Made by a program: the position numbers and the translations under genes. The notes under the pieces are model-generated. The model was not told the DNA's origin. It saw only the letters and a list, made by a program, of their open reading frames with translations, and made no database searches. A stretch of DNA of 64,000 bases, from positions 23,821,003 to 23,885,002 of the forward strand of contig NC_135551.1 of the NCBI RefSeq assembly GCF_964340395.1, in the 5' to 3' direction. This DNA is from Glandiceps talaboti. Its lineage: Eukaryota > Hemichordata > Enteropneusta > Spengelidae. This document shows, piece after piece, positions 35,063-47,776 of this stretch. Numbering within the stretch: the stretch's first letter is position 1; every line of letters begins with the position of its first letter.

Positions 35063-37244
35063 TTAATTTAGATTCCCCGTGGATACAATCGATATAACAC
35101 ACGTGCTTTGATGCACAAGGCGTCCCCATTTTAATTTCCCATCGAGAATATAAAGGCCCTTGGTTTTCTTTCCAACTCCGAGAACTGTATTGTCTGGTTG
35201 AATAGCAATATCTCTTACATTCTGGTTTCCACCTCCGTTGTGGTATTTCCATTCGCCCCTCAAGCCTCGTCGAACCTTCAGTGTACTGTTTCTCGATATA
35301 CCAAGTATTCTGCCATCTCTGAATACCCCCACGGCCCTAATGCCTTGACTTTTGCTAGGCTTCTGCCAGCGACTGTGTAAATCATCGCGATATATCAACT
35401 TATCATGCCGGGTTATTCCCAAGACTGTTCCGTCACACATTATAGCGATATCTCTAACACAGCAACTATTGGCGATCGGTCCAATCCAGCGACCAACATC
35501 TGGAGCCCGTTTGGTGTACAAATGTTTGTCAGCGCCAACTCCTACCAGGGTGTAATCCGGCAAAACACCAACGGCTTCTACACAACAAGTGCCGTTTATT
35601 TTACGCCATTTGCCATCTATACGGTTGCGTTTTACAAGGGACTTGTCACAACCTACACCAAGCATTTTTACATCTAAGAATATGAACACAAAAAGGACAA
35701 TGGAAAGATTACTCCTATGTTATTACCCATTTTAAAATATTAATTGATGTTGAAGTTAGCTAGTCTCTATTCTATGGCCTGAACAACATTTAGGCTGAGG
35801 CTACGAACAGTGGATTATTACTCTTAGGCAACTAAATCCCCATCTATAAGGGTGTGAATGGAGGGATAAACATGCTGTTTTAATTACATTATTTGGAATT
35901 GGCTACAAGGTAAACACATTAAAGCTAGCAGAGATTATTTACGTGTTACATTTTGTGGTCTGCGTGGTTACTGTAAGTCGAAAATTTGAATTAAATAATG
36001 CATGTGCAAACTATCAAGTCTGTTATGTACCTTTTGTAATATTATTAGTTGTGTGCGTGCATCATTAACCAAATTTATAGTGAACGCTTCATTATTAAGC
36101 ATATAATTACGTGTTATCCTTATCCTTCATAGTATTGTCTTACTATATGTTCACATTATACAAGTGTGAGTGTCGACTCTAAGGGGAATTTAGTCATGCA
36201 GCTGATAAAGAGGTTTTTAATTCTATTGCATTTTGTATCCAACTCAGATTCAACATAAATCATGGTGCCCTCAGACCAAAGTCATCCGATAGTACCTAAG
36301 GTGACATCATTATCTCAACTTATTTAAATCACTTAGCATTAACTCTGAACTCTGACACTGTAAACACTCTCTTTACATCTTACATTGAAAACTTAATACT
36401 ACATCAACTTGAACTCAAATTCATTCACCCAGAGAAGATATGTTGACATAAAACATATGTCGCGATCGGACTTAGCTTCCCTCTTCCACCTTGCCTAACT
36501 TAAGCCGCCTCTGGGCCAACTTTTGAGGTTTTTTTTATTTTAACTCGGCTTAATATTAGAGTGACCTCTTAGTCAACATAGGGGACGATTGCACAATGTT
36601 TTAGAAGCTAAGTAAACGATCTACGTTCGTTTGGAGGGGGGGTCCTGGCGTCAATGTGATTGCTGAACTTCATTCTAGCACTTCTAACCAAATTACGAAA
36701 ACTTTCACTACTCAAAAATAAACAGGTTCTGTATTATACTTACTTTTAATGTGAAATAGAGTGTTCGGTTTCTGTTAGTATTTTAAATGTTTTTACCATC
36801 ATGTTTTTTACATTGCATCGATCGCAGTGGTGTGACCGCTACAAATTTTGTTATGGTTTATATCATATATAGACGTGTAGATGTCACAATTGTGAAGGTT
36901 CGTTAAGGGGGGGGAGGGTTTGTCCATTGTGTGATCGTCCTTCACTTGTTTAATGTGAACACCCTGTCTCTGATCGAAAAACTGCATGCTGATCCTTAAA
37001 AGGCTGTAATAACTCTGCACAGCTTAACACTACACTTCCGTAGCGATACTTTTGAAAATTTATACTTTGGCCGAACATAAGCGTTTACAAATTCATTTTG
37101 TGATAATGGAACTTGTTTTCAAAAAATACTATTAATATCATAAATAGGCTAGATTAACTTACTATCAGGAATCCTGCCACCAAGTAGGCACAAAACAGTA
37201 CCAGTTAGAAGTTGGAGGGTTACCACAAAGATTAAAACTCGCAT
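35063..37244 (-). CDS. Gene B: secreted five-repeat beta-propeller (tachylectin-2-like)
   Basis: Minus-strand coding exons 37,244-37,163 (27 codons plus 1 base) and 35,673-35,063 (611 nt, TAA), total 230 residues. Donor GTAAGT, acceptor CATATTCTTAG, phase 1. The ATG exon opens at 37,271 after ccatattcag, so a 5'UTR intron exists here too. The signal peptide begins MRVLIFVVTLQLLTGTVLCL; this exon is five codons longer than in the other copies. The propeller exon has five Trp-containing repeats, six Cys (one early, two CC pairs in NGTCCVEA and NSCCVRD, one in repeat 5) and two N-glycosylation sequons (NGT, NST) not seen in C or D. A TIR element sits in its intron. The promoter was not settled; a donor-like ACAG|GTAGGTA near 37,926 might end its first exon. 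Function as for gene A is inferred. Confidence 0.85.
36583..36940 (-). mobile_element. TIR element family 2, copy 2 (in gene B intron)
   Basis: About 358 bp, inverted ends GGACGATTGCACAATG and, reversed at the right, GGACGATCACACAATG. G-rich runs lie just inside both ends. It aligns inverted with 22,192-22,585 (CTGGCGTCAATGT, AACCAAATTACGAAAACTTTCAC). It lies between the signal and propeller exons of gene B, on the transcribed strand. Confidence 0.75.
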
Positions 37245-37328
37245 TGTTACAATCAATCACGACACTACGTTCTGAATATGGAGAAGAAATATTAATATAA
37301 GATGTTAATGGCAAAAACGCTATTTACA

Positions 37329-37538
37329 GTATGTATGTATGTATGTATGTATGTATGTATGTATGTATGTATGTATGTATGTATGTATGTATGCATGCGT
37401 GCATGTGTGCATGTATGTATGTATGACATGTATGTATGTATGTATGTATGTATGTATGTATGTATGTATGTATGTATGTATGTATGTATGTATGCATGCA
37501 TGCATGAATGTATGTATGTATGTATGTGTATTTACATA

Positions 37539-37602
<64 letters not shown>

Positions 37603-37607
37603 ATGTA

Positions 37608-37642
<35 letters not shown>

Positions 37643-37680
37643 GCTTACGAGCATGTATGTATCTATGTACATATGTATGT
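37329..37680. repeat. (TATG)n, (TA)n and (TG)n compound microsatellite
   Basis: TATG units with a short GCATGCGTGC interruption (37,329-37,528), a TA array (about 37,544-37,604) and a TG/CG run. It lies upstream of the gene B signal exon, possibly in its 5'UTR intron. Confidence 0.95.
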
Positions 37681-38848
37681 ATTTTTGTAAATACTACGTA
37701 CATGTACGTATATTTCTGTATGCATACATGTTATAATAAGTGAGCTCATGGGTAGAAGACGGTGTTTGCTTTTGCGGGTTTATGACATACATCCAGTTAT
37801 GTAAGTATACATGTAATTTAAATGGCGTAAATTCCGCTGAAGCTATGGTAAATGCTGCGAAACGGTCAAAAAATCTCACTAGTCTGTGAAGATAGTTTTA
37901 AACTTCAAACAAGAAAAATACCTACCTGTTATTATGAAAGTGTGGTCCTTCAGTGTCCGGCTTCCTCCTGATTCCCCGACGGGGTAAATGACTTACCCTG
38001 TTTACAGATTTAATCTCAGTATAGGAAGCACGATTTCCTCTTAAACAGACGTTTAGATCTATTCGTAGTGCGATGGAAGTCTACGAGTACAATTTACTTA
38101 GTTCAAAATGGGCCATAAGCTTGATTGATGAGAAAAATGATATCGCCAAAATGCTAAGTTTAGAAATGCTTTAAGATAAGCGCCCGTGTTGACCCTACGT
38201 CGGAACAGTTGTAAGAAAAATACAATATGGTGACATGATAAATCAACTTTTTTGGTATTCAAAGGACATGTGTATTGTTTAATGGGACAATAAACCAATG
38301 CCGTGCATGTCGTAACGTAATACAAGGTAGTAAAAATATGTTATAAATCTTATACCCAGACGGTAAACACATTCTATTGTCAGAATTACACCTTATTATG
38401 TTTAAGTAATAATAGTGTCAGGAAAAGTGAAAAGAAAATATATGAACTATTTTTGGCGTTGCTAGACATTCCTGGGCTTGAGGTATTTTAATGATGACGG
38501 CAAATTGTTAACAAATTCATCTGTGTAATGAACATACATGTAACTTATCAAATCACAGTTACTGAACGACCAGAAGAAAGCAATCTATATAATCCACAAC
38601 TTGTTTCTACACTTCTATATACTTAACGTATTCATTGTTATGATATTAGACAATAATATTGTATTTAATAAATTGAAAATATGGACAGGTGTCCTTTTAT
38701 TGAAGTATACGTTTTGTCAAGTGAATATGCTTTATAATGCTATACTAAAATAAATCCGAAGGTTGATACTTACATATCTGTAGGTACAACATTTTATAAT
38801 TACAGTAACTTTTGATAATTAAAGGAGTGCCTTTACATGAATGAATCA

Positions 38849-38904
<56 letters not shown>

Positions 38905-38924
38905 TTGTTGTTGTTGTTTTGTTT

Positions 38925-38956
<32 letters not shown>
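38849..38956. repeat. (GTT)n/(GCT)n microsatellite
   Basis: GTT triplets with a central GCT block. Poly-Cys, poly-Gln and poly-Asn ORFs are artefacts. Confidence 0.95.
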
Positions 38957-39271
38957 CTTTTTTGTGTACATGCCGCATTGACATTAATTCATCTAGATCA
39001 TTTCTGTCTATCTGAGTCGATTACACATTGTCAACAAATGAACACATTTTAGATTCTGTTTGAGGAGCAACGTGTCTTCACGGCTAAATCTTTATATACA
39101 TGAATGTCGTCTGATTCACGCTATGTGCTATCAATCCAATCTGTGCTTTTTTTTCTGGTCGAAACTAAAATGGGCAAGTTGACCAATTACACTTCTAATA
39201 AAACATTACGGTAGTAAAAGTAGAGTCGCGAATCAGTTGATGGTAGCACGTACTCTGTATTGTATATATGT

Positions 39272-39386
39272 ATGTCTGTCTGTCTGTGTCCGTCTGTCTG
39301 TGTCCGTCTGTCTGTATGTCTGTCTATCCGTCTGTCTATATGCCTGTGTCTGTCTGACATACTGACTGACTGACTGACTGACTGAC
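39272..39386. repeat. (TCTG)n and (ACTG)n microsatellite
   Basis: Imperfect TCTG units followed by six ACTG units. Confidence 0.9.
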
Positions 39387-40689
39387 TGCTTTGCTGTGTG
39401 TCTGTCCGCAAGTCTGCCTGTCTGTTTTTTCCCGTTTCATTATGTTTGTTTTTCTGTATTTTCATCAATACACAACGGCTAAAGTGTTCTTCAGAGCCGG
39501 GATTTCAAATACAGTCGATACCATTAGGAAATTGCCGGTTGATCGATGTATATATGATTTATGTCATCAACAAATGAGACACAATGATATGATTCATGGC
39601 TTGTTTTATAGGCCGTTAACAAAAGAAAATGACAGTAAAAGTATTCCGCCACACATGTGTCACGTCATAGCCATTGAAGTGTCATAAACAGATGTATGGC
39701 TTACTATCTTTTGTTCGATGAGAAAAATAAAACTCGACTGTGAGATCAAAAGGTAAGGCATAAAAATAAGCAGATGTTGATACCGTGGTGGTTATATCAC
39801 TGTTGAAATAGCGGTTGTGTTTGCCACAGCGCGTAACATGTTTATTTCTGCTTGTTTAACCATGCATTATTGTAATTGTGATCGAGTTTTTCCATAGAGC
39901 TTATTGTTTTAACAGTGGAAATCGTTTTGTAATGTTGATCTAGCGTGTTGCTTAATATATCATACATTCCGTTCCAGGTTAGTGTTCACTGGCTCTCTTT
40001 GATACATCCACGCAGAAACCAATACAAAACTGTACATTGTACACTTTAAGATACTAGCTAGATCGTAATTTCTTGCTACATTTCAATGAAATTTAAACGT
40101 ACAGCCACGCCAAAGTTTTGATGTCTGCATTTGATGTCTCCATGCATGATGGCACGTTGGTTATTTTCATAGTGTGTCACAAGAAAAAAATGGTACATTT
40201 TCGCTTTCCACTATGTGCTCAGAGCTCTTTACAATTATTACCTCTAGCACGGATCTATAGCAGCACACTGGTCCTTTTATACTTCCTCAACTCCCTCCTA
40301 TCCATTGCAGCATTTATAAGCGCATATGATTAAAGCATTCATATTGCAACCTAAGAAACAACCAATTATTCAATTGCAACCTATCTTATCAATCTATCCA
40401 TCATTATCGATATTCGTCCTTGGACGGAAGAACCATACCATTTCATCAATAGCACACTTTCTATATTTCCTCCACATCTTTCTAAATTGTTCATGATTAC
40501 GTTTCTATTGGTGGCCAGATGGAAATTTGGATAAAGAACCTTAGATCTACAGAATGTTCATCTCTCTGGAGAAGTCTCATCGCCAAGCTGTACGAATACA
40601 GCCTTTCATCAAATAGCAGAAGATTGTAGAAGCAAATTCAGAGAAGAAGTCGCTAATACATTTCTAAAGGACTTCTACGTGGGTGATTG

Positions 40690-40897
40690 TCTAAAAATCA
40701 GTATCTACTGACTAGCTGTTATCGCTATCCTACCAGGTCCCCAATTATAAAGCTGGATTGACTGAGGCTCATGAATCATGGTTCAAATCTTGCCCAAGGA
40801 TTTTTAGTCATTCAGAAACAAATGGTAGCGATGGGGCTCGAACCTGCAACTGCAGATTCCAAACCGGCCAAGCTAACCATTCGACCATCATGACTCC
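40690..40897 (-). mobile_element. tRNA-derived SINE
   Basis: On the minus strand a tRNA-like head (40,897-40,823) carries an A box TGGTCGAATGGTTAG (40,887-40,873) and a B box GGTTCGAGCC (40,844-40,835) and ends CGCTACCA. The acceptor and T stems do not pair well, so it is not a functional tRNA gene. The body follows with CTTGGGCAAGATTTGAACC, CCTCAGTCAATCCAGC and ATTGGGGACCTGGTAGG, a layout known from widespread animal SINE bodies (family knowledge). It would be transcribed by RNA polymerase III and need a LINE to move. The far end is uncertain. Confidence 0.7.
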
Positions 40898-41179
40898 ACA
40901 ACAAAACAAACATACTATCAACGTGTATGTACATGTATGTGCCAGTGCTAACCAGACCCAGGGTGCATTGCATATATATTCTTGTCGTGATGACGTCAAA
41001 CGTCTGTTAGATATTTACCATTGTTATGTCAAATATAGATCTTCTGAAACAGTAGACGGGTTTTTTTCACAAGCGATATCTCGTCATGTGTACAATATGT
41101 ATGGTAATTCTTTGCAGGGTGAACATGGGGTTCGCAACCATTATTTACAATTACTGCTCGGGCAAAAAACAGCTTCCGT

Positions 41180-41795
41180 TTAGTTTCCATTTGTTTTGTT
41201 TTGTTTGTAGTAATTGTATTTAGTGTACTTACAAACTAAATGATCATCTCATAGTGTAGAGAAGTATAAACTCAATACTCCAAATATTCACAATGATTTA
41301 CAACTTACACAATGAATATAGTTTGATAATTATTCAAGTACAAAACAGAAAGTGACTACAAAACAGTGAGCGATATGTGAAAATATATAAACGTGTTAAT
41401 ATTCATTGATAGCAAATGGCTGTTTAATTTTGACAGCTGCACAAGTCGTGTATAAGTTTATCTGGTTATGTATCTATCGATGTCAGGTTCTGATGACCCG
41501 TTCGTCAGTTAAGTATAATGAATTAAAACCCTTGTTGTTGTTGTTGTTGTTGTTGTTGTTTGAGGAGGTGGAGCTGGTAGTGCAGTTCACTGATGTAGAG
41601 TTGTTGTTCTGTTATATTGGGTCATTTGTTCAGCACCGAGTTAAACCTAAATTTTGTCGCGTGGAAACAACGCCAAACGATGCAGTTCGATGTTGTTCAG
41701 GGTGTGTATCATCAGTAAACTAATACGAGTTTGATATAATATGTATTTAATGTTCATCTATTTACCGACAAAATGTTAAGTTCAGCACATGAGCC

Positions 41796-41828
<33 letters not shown>

Positions 41829-42430
41829 GTCAGTCAGTCAGATTAATTAAACACTCTGATTTGCTACATTTGATATAGAAATACAAATCTAGCAACGTGA
41901 TATAAAGCGGAAAATGTTTTATTCCCTTAAAAATTCACCAAAACCCTGCAATATAGTGATTTAGAAACTCCCACACAATTACGCAACAAGAAACATGTCA
42001 TATGTTGCAAATCGTACTAAATGTGAAAGATACTACCATACGCTTACTAATAAACGATATATTAAATGAATAAATGCCTTCAAATATAATTACTTCCCAA
42101 TATTCATCAGAATGAAATTAAATACGGTGCGATAAACATACAAGTTGCCGCTCTTATATCATATTTATTGCATTGTATCGTTAAATTAAAATGTACCATA
42201 TTATCCTGTAATACAATAATTTATTTGGTTAAATGTTGAAATTCCATCCATCCTATCAGACGTCGTGTTACTATAGGCTTGTGTCCCACGGGCCTGGCCT
42301 AACAGACAGGAGATCGAATTTCCCCTATGCATGCTAGCGCCCCCATGGAAGCTTCTAGATCTGTCTGTATTATCGATCGATGCGAGGGAAACTCCCACTG
42401 ACCCAAATAACAACTAAAAGCAACAGCATT

Positions 42431-42484
<54 letters not shown>

Positions 42485-42800
42485 TAAAATTTAAAAACTC
42501 TGAAAATAACCTTTCACCTTTAGCCCTTACCGCATTAGGTAAAATATCTAGAATGACCGGTTATCAATTAATGTGCATTGCGATCTGTTATTTGCAGGTA
42601 TAGATACTTACACAGGGCAACACAAGTACGATGTATCGTATACACCTACATTTAACCAATGCAGTCTCAATTCATTGCATTAAAATAAAAGCGATAATTC
42701 TTTAGGTAAAAGCCATGCCGTTATAAGCAATACTAATAAAAAAACTACATCAAATCCTTTATTTAACCCTTTCTTACTGCTATCACTGTTTATAACTTTA
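41180..42800. other. Noncoding stretch downstream of gene C
   Basis: Nothing gene-like. It holds microsatellites: GTT at 41,527-41,560, CAGA at 41,795-41,838 and ATC at 42,430-42,483. Confidence 0.6.
42430..42483. repeat. (ATC)n microsatellite
   Basis: About 18 perfect ATC triplets. Confidence 0.9.
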
Positions 42801-42806
42801 AAATCT

Positions 42807-44645
42807 TCATTTTAGGTTTCCAGGGGAAACGATCGCCAGAACGCAGTCGCTGTTTTCCAGTACGGGTCCCCAATTGTTCTCTTCATCGAGTACATGAAGT
42901 CCTTTGGATTTCTTTCCTATTCCAAACACTGTACCATCAGGTTGAATAGAGAGATCGTGAACTTCAACGCTTATACCTCCCCCGGCAGACAACAATTTCC
43001 ATTTCCCCTGCACTCCAGGACGAACCTTCAATGCACCGGTTTTAGTTACACCCAGAATTCTTCCATCAGGGTAAACCGCTATTGCCGTTATACCTTTGCT
43101 GTTCGGTACAGCCTCCCATTCGCTTTCTAAATCGGGTCTTACAACCATCTTCTCATCAGCAGTTATGCCTACAATGGCACCATCAGGGGTGACAACAATA
43201 TCTCTGATACAGCAGCTGTTTTCAATCGGGCCTTCCCAATCCCCCTTTTTGGGACCATTTTTGGTGTATAACTTTCTGCCCTCCCCGACGCCTAGCAAAG
43301 TCTTGTCTGGTAGAATGGCGATTTCGTCAATGCAACAGCTTCCTTCGGCTACACGCCAATGGCCATTGAGGCGGCTTCTTTTAACTAGTTTGTTATCACA
43401 GTTGACACCGAGCATCTTTGTACCTGTAAAGATGAAGAGTGAAAACAATGTAAAAATTAAAATTTGACTTAGTGAAAATAGAAAGATATTGGCTATTAAA
43501 TAAACCTGAGCTCTATCAAGCGCTTTGATTCAAGGTCAATAAGGTTTATACTCGTTCATAGCGTCCATATATGTTGACTAATGCAGCTATACAGTAATGG
43601 GCAATAGTCAGAAATTGTACACTTGAATTGGTAAAGGAAACTTCCATTCAACGTATTTCTACCTTAAGTTTATTATACCTGTATTGATTACTGCTATAAA
43701 TTTAAAGGAAAAGTCCAGTCAGCCTTATTCATGCCTTCAGGCCACATGTATTGACTATTGCTATCAACTTACATATGATTTTGGATGAAAAGATAACACA
43801 TTGATAACTTATTCAACGGTAAAATACAAAAACTGCGTTCAACCTTTTTGGAGATTTCTGCAAGCTACTGAGAGAAATCATTGCAGGATACGAAGTCAAT
43901 GTTACCAATAGAGTTATACATAAAACCTCACTATGAATAACAGTTACTCTTGATGGACAAGAGAGGAACACTTTCACCAGACCAATATGTCGAAATACGT
44001 AGTCAAAATGATATCAATTATAAACAAATTTATATGCTTATTGATAATGCATTTTAACGTCAGTATTAACCATAAGGCGTAATAAAAAATATTGTGTGGT
44101 TCCGATTACGTTCAATTTTAGAATAGGTGGATTAGGTATATTTTCTATTTTATTTTATTTTATTTTATTTTATAATTATTTTTCTCAGTTGTGAGTGTCT
44201 AGTCCAGATAGTTATGTGTTTTCCAAATGGTCTCTGTGTTATTGGTTTCGTCCCATCAAATTTAAATGTACAGCCAATACAGATTGGAAGAACAGCTTTA
44301 TATTGCCCTTTTAAGTTGATGACAGTTTCCGCGTCTACCGTTTCTGGCAAGACTTCACAAAATGTTCATGATTTTATTATCTTTTTTTCTCAAATATGTA
44401 AAAAAAAAAGTTTAGGGTCGGGTAACCGAACCAAACAATTATTTTTTTAGGCCTAATGTCGGTTTGCTCTGTCTACCTATCACCCCTAACCCACCAGCAT
44501 TGCTGCCATTGCTGTTCCATAGCTACTAGTCGCAAATCATCATCATCATCATTCAAATAATCAAAAGTGCATACGTACCAGGGTTAAGACACACTCCTAT
44601 GCCAATAAAACCATTGACAATTAACAGATAGTGGATGACTTGCAT
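42807..44645 (-). CDS. Gene C: secreted five-repeat beta-propeller (tachylectin-2-like)
   Basis: Minus-strand coding exons 44,645-44,579 (22 codons plus 1 base) and 43,423-42,807 (617 nt, TGA), total 227 residues. Donor GTACGT, acceptor CATCTTTACAG, phase 1. The ATG exon opens at 44,672 after ttattatttag, implying a 5'UTR intron. The signal peptide begins MQVIHYLLIVNGFIGIGVCL. Repeats lie at about 27-64, 65-105, 106-144, 145-187 and 188-227, with Trp at 45, 85, 125, 164 and 207, and a P-D-x-x or P-D-G-x turn ending repeats 1-4. Cys 31, 52-53, 93-94 and 216; the CC pairs precede an I-D-E or I-R-D strand. Even spacing of about 40 residues supports a five-bladed propeller. A MITE occupies 378 bp of the intron. 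Ligand unknown; sugar binding is inferred from tachylectin-2. Confidence 0.87.
44076..44453 (+). mobile_element. PIF/Harbinger-like MITE, complete, in gene C intron
   Basis: 378 bp, flanked by TAA at 44,073-44,075 and 44,454-44,456. Terminal repeats are GGCGTAATAAAAAATATTGT at the left and, reversed at the right, GGCCTAAAAAAATAATTGTT, both leading into TGGTTC. A TTTTA pentanucleotide run (44,147-44,172) lies inside. No ORF. Confidence 0.88.
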
Positions 44646-44672
44646 ATTTTTGTTGGATGATGGGTTTTCTTT

Positions 44673-47596
44673 CTAAATAATAAACAATAATCAATTATAG
44701 AAAATGAATAATCAAATTAGGACACAATTAATGTTAATTAATCGAATCTGTTACACATGTGCATATTTGAAACACATATTTGCAACTTTTGTTTCGTATT
44801 TCTTAAATAATTTCGGTTATGGTAGTATAGCCCGATTCATGAAATGAGCGGTATAATTAGCCATGGCGTCGGTATTCATTCATTGTTCGTTGGTATTCGT
44901 TAACCGTTGGTGGCGGTTCGTTAACCATCATATCATACACTGGAAAGAGACGTTTTGCAAATTACATTTCAAAGTCAATATCTATGCACAACTGCTTCAA
45001 ACATAGTGATAAGCATATAAGTGCTTGCTAATAGCTCAGACCACTAGTTATCTGAGCTAATAATAGTGTAATGTTACAGCATACCACGGAATTTAAAACA
45101 ATTAAGTAGCGAGAGTGGTATCAATAACTTATACTTTGAAATCAAGAAATGTATTTTTCATTTCCAATTATTGACACGTGTTAATATAATAAAATAATTA
45201 AATTGTACATCTATGTATATTGTATTATCCAATATTGTCATTGTATGAATTAATCATATTAATTACACTGGTAATTGCCATGCAGAATTACCATTTATCC
45301 GTGTTTTGAGTGTCCAAAATTTGATTTCTGTTGTTTCCATATTATGTTTAGCACGTGAATAAATGTTTTTATACAAAATTTGAACGTTTTATGTCAAAAA
45401 TCAAGGTTTCAGTGTTGAAAATGTGTGCGTTGTCTTGTCACATGAGGACCAGCATAACTTTGTGTATGGTTTACCGCATAATCGCTCATACAACCTTTGA
45501 CACAATACGTGCTATGCTATCAGCAATTCTTTAAATCCATTGCTTGGGATAAACGAAATCCAACAAGTTCTCAATATAAATAATTCTTTTAATCGTTGAA
45601 TTATTATACCAATGCATGCTTAATTAAAAAAACGGGTAAACGAATATGCAAAGTGATTCATGGCCTGAAATTTTAGCGTAAGGTGAGTATGCCCATACTA
45701 GTCTATGCGAGGACCAGTTTCAATCATTTCAGCCACTTGTCTTTTAGAATCACAGGTTCAACCATTTCTTTCTTAAATCGAAAGTTTGTTTGCAATAATT
45801 CAAAACATGGTTACTTGCTTCTGTGAACGTATACTAATAATAATGGTTTATTTCATCATCCTATGGTGACCTAGGGGGTCAAATTAAAATCCTAAGACTG
45901 TGACATAATCGCTTAGAATGTCATGTAATATATTATAACTACATTTGGCTTCTGTTCAATGTTCCTAAATCTGGTTTTATCAACAGCAAAGTAAAATTGT
46001 TCTAGTTCCAACTAATTATTGAACTTTAAAATAGGTACCGTCTTTAGGAATACGATGGAGGTAAGGCAATATGAAGTACCAGTGTTTACTTTGGCACATC
46101 TTCTGTGTAGTTAACGTTATGCAATGATATTATTAGAATACCATAACCTCAGTGTCACTACACGACATGTTTACACAGAACATATTCTAACCTTTCGTGA
46201 CAGCGATTATTTCTTATTCACCTATTCATGTGATCAGTGTAGGGGTCACACAGATAATTTATAGCTAAGTCACCATACTTATCTCTTGCATGGTTAGATA
46301 ATGAATCTTGTATCTTACGTTCTAACATGTCAGATTGACCTTTGTACCAGCATTTTAACTACCAGGGCAATTCTTAAACAAATATAACAATCATACCTTC
46401 CTTTCTATCGCTTATTATTTTTATCATTCACCATGCTTATTGGTATAAGAAATACCTTAAACAATATTGTAAAATCCAAATATCTATTAGACTAGTTTGC
46501 CATAATTGTTACTTGAACCTGTAAGCTGAATTTATTGATGAATAGACATATCGCTTCCTGAATTAGGTTTAATTTATTATGCATGAACTTAAGAGTAAAG
46601 GAAATTGTACAATTGCAAAATGATAGAAGGTTTTATGTAAGTATTTTCACTTGCGTATATAAAAGCTTATAAATCCGGCTTACTTTCAGAATATATAAAA
46701 ATTCATAAATCCGGCTTGTTTCACTTTAAGAGTTAGCAATAAGTAATAGAAATAATGCAAAATTGATTGTATTGTTCTATGGTGAAATAATCAACAAATT
46801 TCTATCTCCCAAATTAAATTAAAGGTCGTTAACATCATAGAGAAGTATTTGGAGGCACAAAAGACACAGTTCCTGTCAGTTGTTCAATAATTACTATATC
46901 CTGGATTTGCTTATTTACGTTTGAGGTTGACATTTACCCGTATCACCACATATCGACATGATATTGATATACCTTCATGACCCCATTCGGTACTTTAGAA
47001 GAAAAGAAATCGAATGATGATCCACTAAATACCTTCAGTCTGATACCAATTAATGCTCAAAATATGAATTGGCAATTAGTTCACTTCCCGACATTAATTT
47101 CCATGTACTAAATTAACTATTTCAGAATATTTCCATTTACAGCGAATTTCACAACACCATTCACACCACATGCTACACTTTGTAAGATAGCAAGATTGAA
47201 TGAGTAGTTTCATGCTACATTTTGTCTTAGTGAAATGGACTACACATGCCACCATACGGACATCAACTGAACACCGTAAAGAACATTTTATGTGTCCTTC
47301 ACCGGGTGTTTGATACTAAGAAAACCATTGGTGCCCGAATGTCTGCATGGAGTTGCAATACATTTAAATGGTTTATTTCATTTAGACTAAATATAATAAA
47401 AAGTGCGATCTTGCTATTGAAGTGTGGATATGTAGTTTGTTGGTGTCTGTGTGGTTGTATCAAATAGAAAAGCTGAACAGTATTGTTAAATTCACTGTGA
47501 TAGATGTGGCAAAGATTTAAACGAATACATTACTTACTTGTGTGTCTACGATATTACAAACATACAATACAATATAACAAATAAGGAGTGGGTTAC
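44673..47596. other. Unique AT-rich stretch upstream of gene C
   Basis: It should hold the first exon and promoter of gene C, not placed. No other gene or repeat is recognised. Confidence 0.5.
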
Positions 47597-47776
47597 CTGT
47601 ATGTGTTCACCGTACCAGTCAATGCAATAAAACTCGCTGAACACGTCCCTTATATCTAAAAGCGGCGATAAAGCTATCCCCCTTATTTCAACTCCTTGCC
47701 GTCCAATAGATGCACATCTACTATTAAAAGGTTGTCCAATGCAAATCAACCATGCATCTTTTTTAGACAGCAACGA
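47597..47776 (-). CDS. Possible isolated coding exon, unknown protein
   Basis: A 180-nt open stretch of exactly 60 codons lies between a plausible acceptor (tttgttcaatactataaag) and the strong donor CATACAG|GTAACC, phase 0 at both ends. The peptide starts SLLSKKDAWLICIGQPFNSR and ends SEFYCIDWYGEHIQ. Mixed charged, aromatic and hydrophobic residues look like a real protein rather than AT-rich noise. I recognise no family and find no partner exon nearby. A relic or chance ORF is possible. Confidence 0.25.

Larger units (their letters stand above)
37690..40680. other. Noncoding stretch upstream of gene B
   Basis: It should contain the first exon and promoter of gene B, which I cannot place with confidence. 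Otherwise there are microsatellites (GTT at 38,849-38,956, TCTG and ACTG at 39,272-39,386) and unique AT-rich DNA. Confidence 0.5.

Noticed and set aside
40823-40897. tRNA gene on the minus strand
   Set aside because: A and B boxes are present but the acceptor and T stems do not pair, and a SINE body follows.
40758-41183. 141-codon plus-strand ORF
   Set aside because: Its 5' third is antisense to a tRNA-derived SINE and the rest has no recognisable domain; probably chance.
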